Assembly (NCBI GenBank): GCA_964036295.1
Contig: OZ038465.1
Span: 10,694,167-10,758,166 of the forward strand
DNA: 64,000 nucleotides
Direction of reading: 5' to 3'
Source of the DNA: Plumapathes pennacea
Lineage: Eukaryota; Cnidaria; Anthozoa; Antipatharia; Myriopathidae
A model generated the notes under the pieces. It saw only the letters and a list, made by a program, of their open reading frames with translations. It ran no database searches and had not been told where the DNA came from. How positions within the stretch are numbered: position 1 is the stretch's first letter; the number at the start of each line of letters is the position of its first letter. The position numbers were made by a program, and so were the translations under genes. This document shows, piece by piece, positions 1-13,400 of this stretch.

Positions 1-414
1 TGCGGCCAATGACTGGATAATCCTTTCCTTTTTTCTATCGACTGCACGGTTGCTTTGTTTGTCGGGCATTTTTGTTTTCTCGCGGACCTAGTTTTTCGTT
101 GAGGAATCGGGCCAAGAAAAAAAAAGAAAAGACTGACGAACTTCAACAAAAAAAAAAGAAGCAAAAGATTATATGTTAACTAGACATAACCGAGACGTTG
201 TGCTGTTCTGTCCTAGCCATGTCATTTCATAGGGCAAAGCATATCGCTGGTTTCAGTGCCATAAAAGATCAGATCTCTTCCTCAGAAATCTCAAGAAACT
301 CAGTAACAGAATAGTTTATCAGTTTTTTGATTCCGGCGATAACTCTGACTATTGCAATTATTTAACTTGGACAGCCTCAAAATACGGAAATCAAGTCCGA
401 GAACCTAGTTCACT
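1..414. other. Non-coding stretch downstream of the Cys-rich gene
   Basis: AT-rich sequence with several short A-runs and no convincing exon on either strand. It is probably the 3' untranslated region and flank of the minus-strand gene that ends at 415. Confidence 0.4.
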
Positions 415-2883
415 TTACATGCAGGAAAAACATGAAGCCACAGACAACAGTATATAAACAAGTGACAGGTCAGCGGTCACTGGTTTTGAGCCGGCCTGCG
501 CGGGTTGGCTGGTTGGTTTCGCTTTGGGCTGAGTGACCGCACATTGGTCAGTTCCTTTGGCATTGGGATCCCTGTTGCTAGGACAGAACGGATTGTAGTC
601 GGCCAAACTAACCTCAAGCAATTCTCTCTCTGTGGAAGTGTAGTTGCATTCTTGGTCAATTAAGTCTTTCAGGCATTTCTTGGCCTCGGCTTGCTGGCTG
701 AAATAAGCCACACCCTTTTAGCATCCGGTGTGCTTGAACCAGAGGTGGATCTAGGAGAGCTTTTAAAAAACGCCATTTTCTGTACCCTGGTTCCAGGGGT
801 CCAGATATTACTCCTTCAAGAATTTTCCGACAAACGGTGGCGACGAAGCAATCAGTAAGGACCTCCGAACGCTCGAGGTAGCAACCTCACTTCTATGAGT
901 TCAGCTGAACCTCGTCGCTGATTGGTTAATGTTTAACAAACACAGTGGCGATCGCGAGCGAGAAGAACTGGCATGAAAGTGAAGTTGCTACCTCGCGCGC
1001 TCAGAGGTTCCCTCGCCACCGTTCGCCTTTGCTGCTCTCTGCCGAGTCTTCGCCGCTCTTCATTGGCTAACTAGGAACCTCTGGAATCAGGGTACATTTT
1101 CCGAGGCTGAGAACTAAATTTTAAAATTTTGACCGGTTTCCGTAAACCGTTGCAAACCCGCCGGTCTGGATCCACCTCTGCTTAAACGTACGTCCAGAAA
1201 GGTAAAAAAATTGGTCAGTTTCTTTGACCCAAAACTAGGTTTCATAACTACTGCTTGTTCTTTTTTCTAACCTGCACAGTCGTGGATCGGACTTGCTTGC
1301 CCCATACATGGCATGGAAGGTTTCTACACAAAGTCTGCTTTCATTGGTGAACCGCTCGTTACAAGGCATTCCATTTGCTGTATTTACGTCTGGCAGCATT
1401 TCTGTGATGTTGAGCGATCCATCCGAGCAATGGACGTCGCGGTTGTACCTATCCCCCACAACAGTTTTAATGTGGCCCTCGGAGACGCTATAACCACGCG
1501 TACACGAACGAATCGCCTCCTGAACGCAATTTTTCATCAAAGTAAATTTGATACTAGGTGAAGAAAAACAACGTTTAACCAATTAATCATTTGTTAAAAC
1601 AATCCGGGAGAACATGTACGGCGGGAAAGACATACAGGAATTCAACTGTACTTCCAATGCTTCCGACTGCACAGTTAAGAACCGTAAGAATGCCTAACGA
1701 AATTTAAAATATGCATAACTATTGTGTTTACAATACTGAAATGTGCCAAACTGTAAGCTGCTGGTTATGAAAACTGTGGATTTAAAAGATGAATTGCGTT
1801 CATCCAACATTGTTTTCAAGATTTCATGACATTAGGTATCGTAAAATTACGTAAATAAACCTTGGATTTATATTTGTTCACGCGGGACTTTTCTTGGGCT
1901 TAGTTTCGGAAGAGGTAGGGAGGAGAGGGGAGATTTATTATCGGAGAAAACTTTGCTTTTCAAAAACAGTGATCTTTTCATAGTCATATGGCTTAAGTGG
2001 TTCACGTTTCTTTCAATTTTATGAAAGCAATATACTGGCAGTACCGTGATTAAAAAGGCTAAAATGATAATGTCCTGTTCAACGGCACATTCAATGTAAA
2101 AAGATCTCAAACAACTGTCATACAGTATCGAGTTCAATTTTACATAAAAAAATAACGATCCGAGTAAGAAGGACAATAAAACCTTCATTGGAATATACTG
2201 ATGGAAACAGGTTGTTTAAGCTAGTTTTTAAGGGTTGATACTATAGAAATGTATTATCAAATCCGGCAAACTTTACCTCAAATTTAAGGTGAATTGCATT
2301 ATGTGGGAAGTTAATAGTATCTTACAAGGGAGTAAATTACCTGCAGTTTCCTGTTGGGTCGTTTTTCACGGCCTTGTAAAACGCAGTGCTGCATTTCCGG
2401 GCTGAGCAGTAGTACTTCATAAAAGAACAGCTGCCAATGTCTGGCAACAGTGCCTCAACGAACAGGGAAGTCAGCAGAACTGTGAAAAAAAAAAAAAAAA
2501 AAGAAAAAGAAAAAAAAAAAAAGGATTTATGTACCTTCCTGCTACTGATAGCGACAGTATTATACAGATAGCGACTCTGAAATAAAATCACAGCAAAGTC
2601 AGGTGTGAGAAATAAGCAAAAGATGAAACACACATTTGTAAGTTCCTGAACAACCTTACAAATGTTCAGGACTTTAGGCCCGCGGTTTATACAAGGCTGT
2701 CCCGGAGAATCGAGTTACCTTGCGGGGTGTGCCAACCGAGCGCGTATCACACAGGAGCTGGAATAAGGCGTTCAAACGTGAACGTGGAAGTCAGATTGTT
2801 TGTAAATTAAAACAGGGAACGCAAAACTTACCTGATGCACACAAAAATAATAGCAGTAGAAAGTTTATAGCTTTAATTTTCAT
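415..2883 (-). CDS. Secreted cysteine-rich protein, probably GPI-anchored
   Basis: Four minus-strand exons join in frame: 2883-2832, 2479-2341, 1553-1272 and 697-415, giving 251 residues. All junctions are GT-AG and phases match (1, 2, 2). The first exon starts MKIKAINFLLLLFLCAS, a clear signal peptide. The mature part has many cysteines spread over three exons (for example CSFMKYYCSARKC, NCVQEAIRSC and KKCLKDLIDQEC) and sequons such as NIT, NES and NYT. A Pro/Lys/Gln-rich linker then leads to a C-terminal hydrophobic tail ending SCFSCM, with no charged cytoplasmic end, which is the usual shape of a GPI-attachment signal. I do not recognise the family, so the function is unknown. An extracellular, surface-tethered role is inferred from topology only. 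The third intron holds a hAT-like repeat. Exon structure is well supported; the GPI call is moderate. Confidence 0.75.
740..1180. mobile_element. hAT-like non-autonomous element (MITE)
   Basis: Lies in the last intron of the Cys-rich gene. Inverted termini CAGAGGTGGATCTAG and, on the other end, CAGAGGTGGATCCAG differ at one of 15 bases, and CAG(A/G)GGTG is a typical hAT terminus. Flanks cttgaac (733-739) and cttaaac (1181-1187) form an imperfect 7-bp direct repeat. Inside is a second inverted pair, gaggtagcaacctcacttc (near 877) against gaagttgctacctc (near 983). No transposase is encoded. Confidence 0.5.
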
Positions 2884-4498
2884 CGTGTACAGGCTTGTGC
2901 AATACTTTTATCCTTAGACTGTGGAACGCATTTGTCGACTGGATGTTTATAAACGCCGATGCTGCTGTGGAAATAACGGCAGGTGTTTTAGTAATGTGAA
3001 GTCAAAATCATAGACGTGTCAAAGTGGATTTGACTTATAACGTATATGTTATTACCTAGTAACTTTGCTTGGTTATTTTCCCATAATTCTGCAGTTTACC
3101 AACCACTGGAAACAGAAAATTATTATTTCTTGCCGACAGGACAACGCAGTAAACAAGATAAATTATTAAATATGAGTTCACCAATACTAACCACAATAAA
3201 GATATGCCGTAATAGAAAGGTTTACGATTGAATGTCGAAAGTAACTTTTGGTTTCTTTGGTTTTGTGTTTGTTACACTTTTAGCGAGGGGACAGATTTGG
3301 CAGAATTCCTGACCAATCAGGAACAAAAGTAAACCCCACGATTTCGACCTGCTCGCGCAAGCAAGCAAGACGATCGTGCGATGGTGGTGGATTTTTCTCA
3401 CACGCAGCATGAAATTTACGGTTATTTGAAGGCGAATCAGATATAATGACTTGTTTCCATATCCATATGTGCGAGATAAAAATCGTTCGGTGCATTACAC
3501 ATTAAAAACGAAAGAAGGCAGTTAACGTACCCTATGCCACACGTTTGTAGCTTATATTACAACAAAACAGCAAGTCAGAAATAACCAAGAAGCTTACCGA
3601 CACAGCATTCGAGTGACTCATGGAGTTTGGTTGACTTCGTGTTCAGAAAGCAACGTGGCGGTAATGTATTGCAGTAACGTGCGACAGAATTCACACGAGG
3701 GTATGTTTTAATTGCTTGCTTATCATCAACACTGTACTATGTCAACCATGATATACAAGAGCACCAAAAGAAATAACAGCTAACGCACAGGCGCACGAAA
3801 ATGGACGTAAACGCACCCAGACTTCAATCAAACAGGCGGAAAAAAAGTCACTATACACAAAGGAGACTAGAAAGCAAAGAAAAAGACAAGCAGGTCCCCA
3901 AACAACGTAGTCAAGTGGTTGGTTATGATGGGGTAGTACGTCCGAAACGAAGCAGGCCACATTCAAACGAAAACAGGTATTATTTTATTGAAGTATTTGA
4001 AATTATTGAAATTTTATTGAAGTTTTTGAGATGCCTTGGACAATAATAATCATTATGATTGTCATGCTCTTTGAACTGACCTATATAAATAGCTAAGAAT
4101 ATCAGAAATGTCTGATTCTTTTAAATAAATATATGTTGAATGACTACCGAAACTACAGTACACAAAGTAACCATATTGGACTTGCTGTACAACCTAGAAG
4201 TCCCGCGAACTTGCGAGACAAATTGCAGGAAAAGTAGAACAGTCTAATTTTGGCAACGTTTCAAAGAAAGTTACAAGCTCTCTTTTTTTTTCAAGGTACA
4301 AGAATTCGCTGCTACCCGGATTACTCCTCTGAAGGCCTAAGCTCCAGCTAACTTTCAAACTGCAGTCGCGGTACACACATGTATCTTATAAAGAACGATC
4401 CTAGAATAGGTATGATGACAACATTTCCTAAAAAACGGGAACACAGAAAAAAGATATGTACAATGATTCGTGCATTCAGCAAAAGCCAAATCGCAGGC
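2884..4498. other. Intergenic; likely sortilin 3' UTR
   Basis: No exon recognised. On the minus strand, AATAAA polyadenylation signals occur at 3989-3984 and 4018-4013, about 480-515 bases after the sortilin stop, so the higher-numbered half is plausibly its 3' UTR. The part next to 2884 should contain the promoter of the Cys-rich gene. Confidence 0.35.
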
Positions 4499-6210
4499 TC
4501 AGATCTCTAGCATGGCAGCGTCCTGCAAAACAATACAAATTTTTTAGTTGCATGTCCAAACTAGAGGTCACATGACTCGAGATACACCACGTGACTGGAA
4601 ACTCACCATTTTAGACTTCCTGAATGTCAGAAATGGAAAGAGTACAAAAATATGTAGAAATTTGCGTCCATCGAATTTCTCGCATTCATTACAAATCCTT
4701 TACTGGACTGACAGTGCTGTCAAATTTAAGGTTTTAATGCAACGGACCTGAAATATTGCTACATATTTTGGTGCTTTCTTCATTTGCGGCAAGGTAATTC
4801 ATTTTAGTCACGTGGTAAACTTAAGGTCATGTGACCTCCAGCTTGCAAAGGGCGTATTTGTAAAGTCAAAACGCGAAATAATTCTTCGGCCTTGGTTTAA
4901 AATCAATAAATGAACAAACAAACACACAACAACAAACAAACGAACAAACAAACAAACAAAGCTACTCACGTCTTCACTGTCATAGTCGCGGTATCTGCGC
5001 AATCCCTTGGGCCTCGGATCAAATGAATCGCCTTCCAAGTCTTCCATTAAGTAATCATCATCTTGACTAAGTTGCGAGTAAATGTAGGTCGGTTTACTGA
5101 AAACAAACAGCTCACCTTCAGTGCGAGGATTACAGCTGTTTTGAGGTGTGCCTTTCACGTCATGAGAACTCAGCCAATTAGAGGACGGAATTGTCTTTAC
5201 ACAAGAAGAAATTCAAACTATCTGTTGACATTGTCCTACAAAATTGGCCACAAAGACGTCAAATTAAAGGAATCTACTATTCTTTCTTGGATTTCCCACG
5301 CAGAAGCGCCACTTTTGCAAAACAATAGACGATCCGCGTATAAGAACGTTTCTTGCAAAACGAGCCTGGCCAGGCCTACAAGTCTCCCACTTGCTGATCT
5401 CATGGAATAGGTTTTCTCTTTTATATCGGAACTTCTTGTTAAGTGCAGGTTTTGTAACAAAAAAGCAAGGACAGGAAAAACAAAACCTCGAGTCATCCGT
5501 AACGCTTCCTACGCACGCGAGCGCCATACGATAACACGCTCATGTGCGCCCACGAACCGACAAGAGTAGTCGCACATGCGCCTAAGCCAATACAAACCGG
5601 CGAAACTGCATACACACCAGCGCACATACACACATCCACATATTTTGACGCACATATATGCATACATATGCGCGCATCCACTCAATGACACATTAAATGA
5701 GGAGACACTTACTATTGGCTTAATTTCCAGAATTTTCTGGCGAAGTACAGCACGCCTACAAGCGCCAAGACGAGGACAGGGATCACGATAAATCCAACGA
5801 TGGCTTTCTTGGACTTCAGAAACAGAAAAATCATGTCATTATTACTACTGTTACTGACACTGACACTGATAACTGATGGTATTATTAGAGCCGTTTTCGG
5901 ATGACTGTCGAAAACCAAAACCAAAGTAATCACACAGGCCAATCACAGAGACTGAGAGAAAACAGTTCAGCCAATTGGAAGCCAAAGTAATTCGCGTTTG
6001 GTCTTGCGTTTGGTTTTACTTTCCAATCAGCAGTGCGAGTACACGCCATCGCTTGCGTGAGAAGTGTTTGGTTTTGGTTTTGGTTTTGTTCCTGATTGGC
6101 TGAGCATGCCGACAAACTCGTGTGGACCAATCCGAAAGCGAAGCAAACGCAAAACCAAAGCAATCACACAATTACTTTCGACAGTCATCCGAAAACCGCT
6201 CTAGTACATA

Positions 6211-6254
<44 letters not shown>

Positions 6255-9200
6255 CCAACACTACTACCACTACTACTACTACTACTACCACAACCACTAC
6301 CAATACTAGTACACTCTCGCAGCCATCCTTATTCAATGAGTCCAGCTTGAAAAGCTTTAGCATCCCCGTCCAACTTAACACTGAATGTTAAAATATCCAT
6401 TCGCTCAAGAACAACGTGAAGATGTACCCATGGAGAGCTTGACTTAAGTGTTCACACCTTTAGGAGTTGCAAGTACCCCTTGGTGGAGTCAAAATCGCCG
6501 TTTTCAATAAAAGGGTCAAGTATTTGAGTTGATAATCTGCAAGGTCTTCAATTAACCAACCTTTCCACTTGCTGTCTTTTCTGTCACGTCATCTCTTAGA
6601 TTTAGACCGTAGTTGTACCAGGAGGCGTTCTTGCACTTCTGATGCGCCTCCAGGTAAGTCGTAACATCATAACTTTCCCCTCCCTCACACAAGTCGCCAG
6701 GGATACGGCGGTAGCTGTCGAGAAACGCATTGATCAGCCCTTTTATCCCTAAGATCATAATACAAATTCTCCTAGCTATTCAAGAAGACAATGTACTAGT
6801 GCTGTAGTGAAAATTGATAGCTCAATCAATGTACCCACACGCACGCACACACCCAATTTCGGCAGACCCAACACTGCAGATGATTTGTGTTGTGCTTGGT
6901 ACAATAAACCAAATTAATACAAATCTAATACACAGAAGGGAAACAACACAACACAACACAACACAACAGAAACAACAACAACAAGAAACAGCAACAACAA
7001 CTACAACTACAATAACAAAACAGGCAAACAATTGTAGTGACCACATCAACACAGAAATCTTACTGAACACGCACCCGAGATTGCCTTGCAAAGTGGCTGT
7101 GTTTCCATTAATACACAGGTCTGGTGGCTTTGACGCGTCTTTCTCGCACTTGGTGGTACCGGGCTTGCGATAATAGCCGTAGTCACTACAAAGCCAAACA
7201 CACAATCACTGTTAACTTCTCCCTGGTTCTTTGTTTAACAAAAAAAGAGAACCAATCGGCGACAAAATTCAAATTTTGTACCTCATACGAAACATGGAGG
7301 GAAACTTTCAACCGTTTGCTTGATTTTGTTCTTCCGTGCTTACGTATTCCAAGAGACAAACAAAATAATCTCTGGTACCCAGCGCTTCAGTAAAATGAAA
7401 TGCTTCTACTTACCATTCCATGTCTGCCAGGGTACACTTACAGGGAGTGAATACTTTCTTGGGCACATAGTCCACACCGTTGAAGCAACTGCAACAGAAC
7501 ATTACAAGATATGGTAACTAGACAGACTTAGCAAAGGCAATACGACGTCAAATGGTGACGTGACGTGTGTGTGAGTGGAGGTAAGCGCGCAACTCCTCGG
7601 AATCGCTTGGACTCTAGTTATCTGTACTTCCGGTCAGTCAACATGGCGTCGGACGTCGTGTCAAGACGCGAGAAGTGGCTTTTGCACGTCCCGATTAGAT
7701 CGCAGCACGTTTAGTCAATTTCCCCCTTTTCAAAGTTAGAAATAACTCTTTCACCGCTTAAAGACAGCTGTGTAGATATCCATGTTTCTTTTTTTGTTAT
7801 ACATAGAACAGTTTAAGCACACAATTCATCGTAAATTGTTCGGTAGTGACAGTAACTTGCTGATCACGCGCACAAACCATAATATAAAAGCTGAAATAGT
7901 CATTTAACCAGGAGAAAATATAGAAATAGTATATGGGTTTTTCTCTGCAAATGTACTCGAGGTTATATATTTCCACGAAGTGATTAATCAAAATGAACTT
8001 TTTCTAGTTTCGAATGGGAGGATTACGCTGTGCAAGTAAAATGTCCAGAAAAATAACGGGATAACGTCTTACAGTTTCTCCTTCTTGGGTCGGCGTATCT
8101 GGACAACCTTGCCCAATAGACAGCCACTTTTTTCGTTCTTCAAATGCGGCGTCCACATCTCGTAATCATCACCAGCGCCTGTCAAACCCAACACCACGAC
8201 ATCAAACGACGCACCAGTCTCCGCTCCAAGCTCACGTCCGAGATCTGGCTACAAGCCAATTTCACCTTCATACGCAGTAGCGGCTAATGGTCACATTTTA
8301 CTTCCGGTATAAATGGTCAGCTCTGAAGTAAATCTCTCTATACTCAGGGTCTCTTTATATGAGCCCGGTCAACTGGGCTGGCCCGGTTGTTGAGATCTCA
8401 CCTCACCACTATTTTCTTTGTAAAAATCTCGGTTTTTGCGACCGCGACCTCGGTAAACGGGCTAGACCGCTTTCTCATATGAATACTTCAACCCGGTTTC
8501 CGGGGTGAAACTTTTGGCCCAGGTCTTTGGTTTGTGCAGTCTACGTTTCGCGCCTTTTTCATCTCGGTAACCGGGCTGAAATTTCTCATGTGAACAGAAG
8601 ACAAAACTTCGTCCCGCTAACCGGGGTCTCATGTGAAGAAGCCCTTAATCTGGTCTTGTATATGCATAATTGCATTATGACAAATAGAGCAGTTCATCAA
8701 GTGGCCGGCCTCAACTGTATGAAGCTGTTTTCCTGTCAAAAATAACATTGGCTGTGTCAAGTGGAACTTAGTTCTTTTTGCTATTTGATTATGTGTAGTT
8801 GACATGAAATTCGTGCACTTGGGCTTAAAATGCTTGCACACCCAACTACGACTTGCACACCCAATGACGACTTGCACACCCAATGACGAAGAACGCCAGA
8901 TCGTCGTTCGCTTGCAATGGCATCGATTTGTTATTGAATGTTCTCGTTCGATAAACCGCTGACCGTCTTTTCATCGTGTTCAAAATCAGTTTTCTAGCAT
9001 GGCGGAACCGCGCGAAACATCGAGTGATCAAAATCTATGAAATATTGCAGTTGCTCTTCGTTAATGATGTATCTGGGCCTTCCACGGTCTTCTGTGAACA
9101 CCTTCTCCGACTGAAAGCCACGTTCATCTTGACTCTGTTCTTGACTCATCAAAAACTTCGCATCGGAAATACAGGAAAATACTCTGGCGTCAATATCCAT

Positions 9201-10413
9201 GACTTGCACACTGAGTGACAAAATATGCTCCACTCTGTCAAGTTTGTAATAAAGATAATCTAGATCATCAGCTCGCAAGTTCCCTGCATTTATTTTCTGC
9301 ACTATTTCCTGCAGCATGCAGCTGATGTTGATAGCTTCCGCCGCCATGTTGGAAATTCAAGTGCAACAGGACAGCGGTTACTCAATCGATAACAAATCGA
9401 TGCCATTGCAAGCGAACGACGATCTGGCGCTCTTCGTCATTGGGTGTGCAAGTCGTCATTAGGTGTGCAAGTCGTAGTTGGGTGTGCAAACATTTTAAGC
9501 CCAAGTGCACGAATTTCATGTCAACTACACATAATCAAATAGCAAAAAGGACTAAGTTCCACTTGACACAGCCAATGTTATTTTTGACAGGAAAACAGCT
9601 TCATACAACTGCGCACGAGTGTAAAAATGTCATATTGATATGCTTTGAATGGCCACTGGACAGTTTTGATTAAAGCTTACCCCTTTCACTCCCAAGAGTG
9701 ATCAACTTCAACTTTTACTTTCAGTGTCTCACCAGAAATATATCATACAGTAAGGAGAACTTTGCTTTTGATATCTTGTTCAAACTACAGCAGATTGAAC
9801 TATCAATTCTCACTACATCACTCATACAATTTCCTATTAAAAGGTTGGGAGAATGTGTATTTTGAGCTTGTATTTTAAGTGTTGACATTTTTACTCACAC
9901 GCCTGCTGTAGAACGTTGTGGAAGTCCACCGTGATCACCTGCCACTCAATGACTGGTAAAGAAAAGCCCCACAAACTGAAGCGCATGGTCTTCGCTCCTG
10001 GCTCTGTTACCAGTCCAGTCACATGGAATTCGCGTTCAGTGAAGCGATATTTAAACCAACAGCGGCCTTGATTGACAGAAAACCTGAAAAGCATAACACA
10101 CAGCGGACGATACTGTCACCAGAGCAGGATTCAGAAGTAGAAGAGAAACAAGGGTACTCACATCAAGTAATGCGAAGTTGACTTGCTAGAGGGCACTGCT
10201 ACAATTAAATTGCCATGATCAGCAATAGCATAGTGGTGGGGACCGTTCAGGACCTGAAGAACCAGAAGATGAGTAAGAGAAAGAAGCAAAATAAAGGGAA
10301 GAGGCGGTGGAGAAGGAAGAAGACGAAGACAATGGAAATGAAGACGAAAAAAAGATAACGGATAATACACAGAAGAAGCAAAAGACGACGAAGACGAAGA
10401 TGAAGACAGTACG

Positions 10414-10454
<41 letters not shown>

Positions 10455-13400
10455 TAAATATTTATATAGCACTGTTTCTATTAAACAATGTCCAAGAGCG
10501 CTTAACAAATATGAGAAATGTGCCCCAAAGTACCCCTTACAACGATGCCAAATAATAACTATAAAGTACGTATGTCATACAATGCGAGTGGGATGATAAG
10601 TCAGATAATCTTATAACACAGTCAAACTTCGCTATTTCGAACTCGGTTAATTCGAAGTCCCCATTATTTCGAAGTCAAGCCGAATCCACTTGGATTTATT
10701 TTTTCAGTCATTTACTATCGGCTATTTCGAAACCCTGCTATTTCGAACTCTTTTTCATGTCCCGTGCGACTTTGAAATAGCGGGGTTCGACTGTATTGGG
10801 AGAATTTGTATTATGAAACAAATAGAGTAGTCCATAGTAGGATGAGAGTGTGTGCATTGTAACTCACTTTGGACCAGCTGTAGCCTCCATCGTCTGTCAG
10901 CCACACGTCCACGTGACCTTGCAGGGCACTTCCTGGGTGAGCATGCGCAATAATCAGTCCCACGGCGTTTGGTTCGCTCAGGGGCCCCGTGGGAAAGCGC
11001 ACGTTTCTTGACTTACTGAACTGGTTGTGAATCTGCAGGGAGCAATTCTCGCCAGCCTAAACAAATTTCACGAAAAAGAAACCTGTTAACATTATGCTAA
11101 TCTTAGCTTTGGAGAAGGCAGGGTGGCAGGGAGTGGTGTTGGAACAATCGGCCATATTTTATACAAGGAAGCAATACCATCCTAATCAAAATAATCAAAA
11201 AGCGTTGGGACGATTTTCAAAACGTATCAATATATTTACAGCACAATTTTCACTCCGCACAAACTTTAAAGAGACCCTCTCATGGTAGATGCTTTGCGCG
11301 CCGATGTTTGTATTTTAATACATCCGGAGCTCGACTTTCCAGAGGCACCCACATTATGACTGATAAATCTGACTGTCACTGCTTGCCTCATTCAATCACT
11401 TTCTGGGTTTGTGCTGAATTGTTTCGCGATGGAAAGTACAAAAACATGACTGATCCGCTATTTTCGTATGATACGAAAATGGCCGCCGTCAGTCACTGGG
11501 TGCGCAAAGCATCTACGGCGAGAGTCGTCAGTCCTTTGTGCGTCGGAATATTCTCTCTACCATCGCCATCGTCCCGTTGTATGCTCGCGTGAGCAGATCG
11601 CAATTATGTTTTGGTTTTGATCCTCATTGGCCGAGAATGCTCTCAGCTTGTCTGCGTAGCAAACACAAGAGCAAAGCACACAGACGACTTCTTTCGACAG
11701 TCGTCGGAAAACCGCTCATCACATTCGATGTTTAAACTTGGACACAAGTGACAGCTGTGAAGATGTTAGCTAACTCACCCTAAGGTTTACACCTTTACAC
11801 TGTTCATCGCTTAGCGGGATGGTTTGCCACTCACCGCCTCTGTCCCACGTGATCAGAGACGTGACAGACTTATCTGACAAATAATAAGTATTGTATTACT
11901 ATTTATCTGCGTTATTTCTGAACATCATACACACCTTAACAGTGATACTGTTTTCAGAAAAACGTTGTTTGAAGGACTAAGAACAAGGCCTAAAGGCCTG
12001 ATGGTATATTACAATTAATTTTGAAGTAGCAGCTATTGTGACATTTTCTGGGAGGGTAGTCGAAGTTGGTTTTCGTGACGTCATCACTTTAATTCACAAC
12101 TGCTGACAGTTTGAATAGTTGTAATAAAAAAAAACTTGTTTTGCCTGTATTTTACAAGTTTTTACGGATTTATAATAATCACACTTCAAGTGCAACCAAC
12201 ATAGTATAAGTGAACAGTGTACATGGATCAGGCGTCCCAAGGCACAGTACACAAGCCATGCAGCACGATATTCAAACAATTTTCACATATCTTACCTTTG
12301 TTCATGCGGCTTGCAATGTATGTTCCCCTCATGGACTGCACCTTGTAGAAATCTGTAACCTGGTCATAGTTGGTGTACTGCAAAAAAACAACAACAACAA
12401 CAAAAAAAAAACAACAACAACAACAGAGACACCAAAACGGTAACGTAAGACTAACTCAGATACACAAAGTACAGTATAACGAACGTTGAACTTACAATAA
12501 AGTACACCAACATGTTTTGTGTTATTAATCAGAGGACTGCAGAACGCAACGACAATCATGCACACAAACAATCCAACCTACCACATGGTCTCTGAGGGAC
12601 TCACTGAAGACAATCCCATCAGCATCAGATGTGTATAGCACACCTTTACCTGTGTCTGAGTATTGTAAAAGATTGATCTCAAATTTCATTTTAACGTGTG
12701 CGGTAATCTCTATTTAACTCTATCTAATTTACCGCCTATACGTCAGTCTCCACACACTGCTCAACTACTTACTCGCTCGTATAAATACTGTATTCACGAA
12801 CTGACTCAATCCCAACCACATCATTTCACTGATGTGTTCGCCCTTCCCTGTGCTAGCCTGTGAACAGGCTCTCTCTCTTTTATGGCCGCATGGAGGCTGG
12901 GAGAGAGTTTGACATCAAAGTCTCTCCCAGCCTCCGCGCGGCCGTAAAAAAGAGAGAACCTGTTCACAGGCTACCTATGTGCGTGTACTGTAACTAGCAA
13001 TTTCTTACCTCCAGGGTCATCTACGTGAAGAAAGACCAATCCATCTGACTCATCCAGGATGGTGTAGAACTGTGAGAACAATTATAAAAAGAAAAAGACA
13101 GTTGTTCAAGAGCCATTGAATACACGTGACACAGCCACTACTAACAGTAGCTTGAAAAGTAACCCATTGTAAACCCTTGGACCTTTACTGTTGAGGATAT
13201 TTTGTTAACTTACCCTTTCGGGTGTCACGGCTGGGACCATTACTGGTTCAAATGAGTTCCCTCCATTCTTGGATACATGCATCACTCTGGTCCTGTTATT
13301 CTGAGAAAAATAAAAGCCAATAATAAAAAGGGGTTAAAATTACAATGTCAGCAAGTCAAAGGGAAACGAAATTTGGCTCGAGTTATCTAGAGTTCGAGTT

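Noticed and set aside
5930-6163. 77-codon frame, identical to one at 59570-59803
   Set aside because: Both lie inside copies of the 314-bp MITE; identity reflects the repeat, not a protein.
6096-6391. Poly-Leu/poly-Thr/poly-Val frames on both strands
   Set aside because: Translation of the ACT microsatellite.
9440-9673. 77-codon frame resembling 8629-8883
   Set aside because: Both are arms of the same long inverted repeat.
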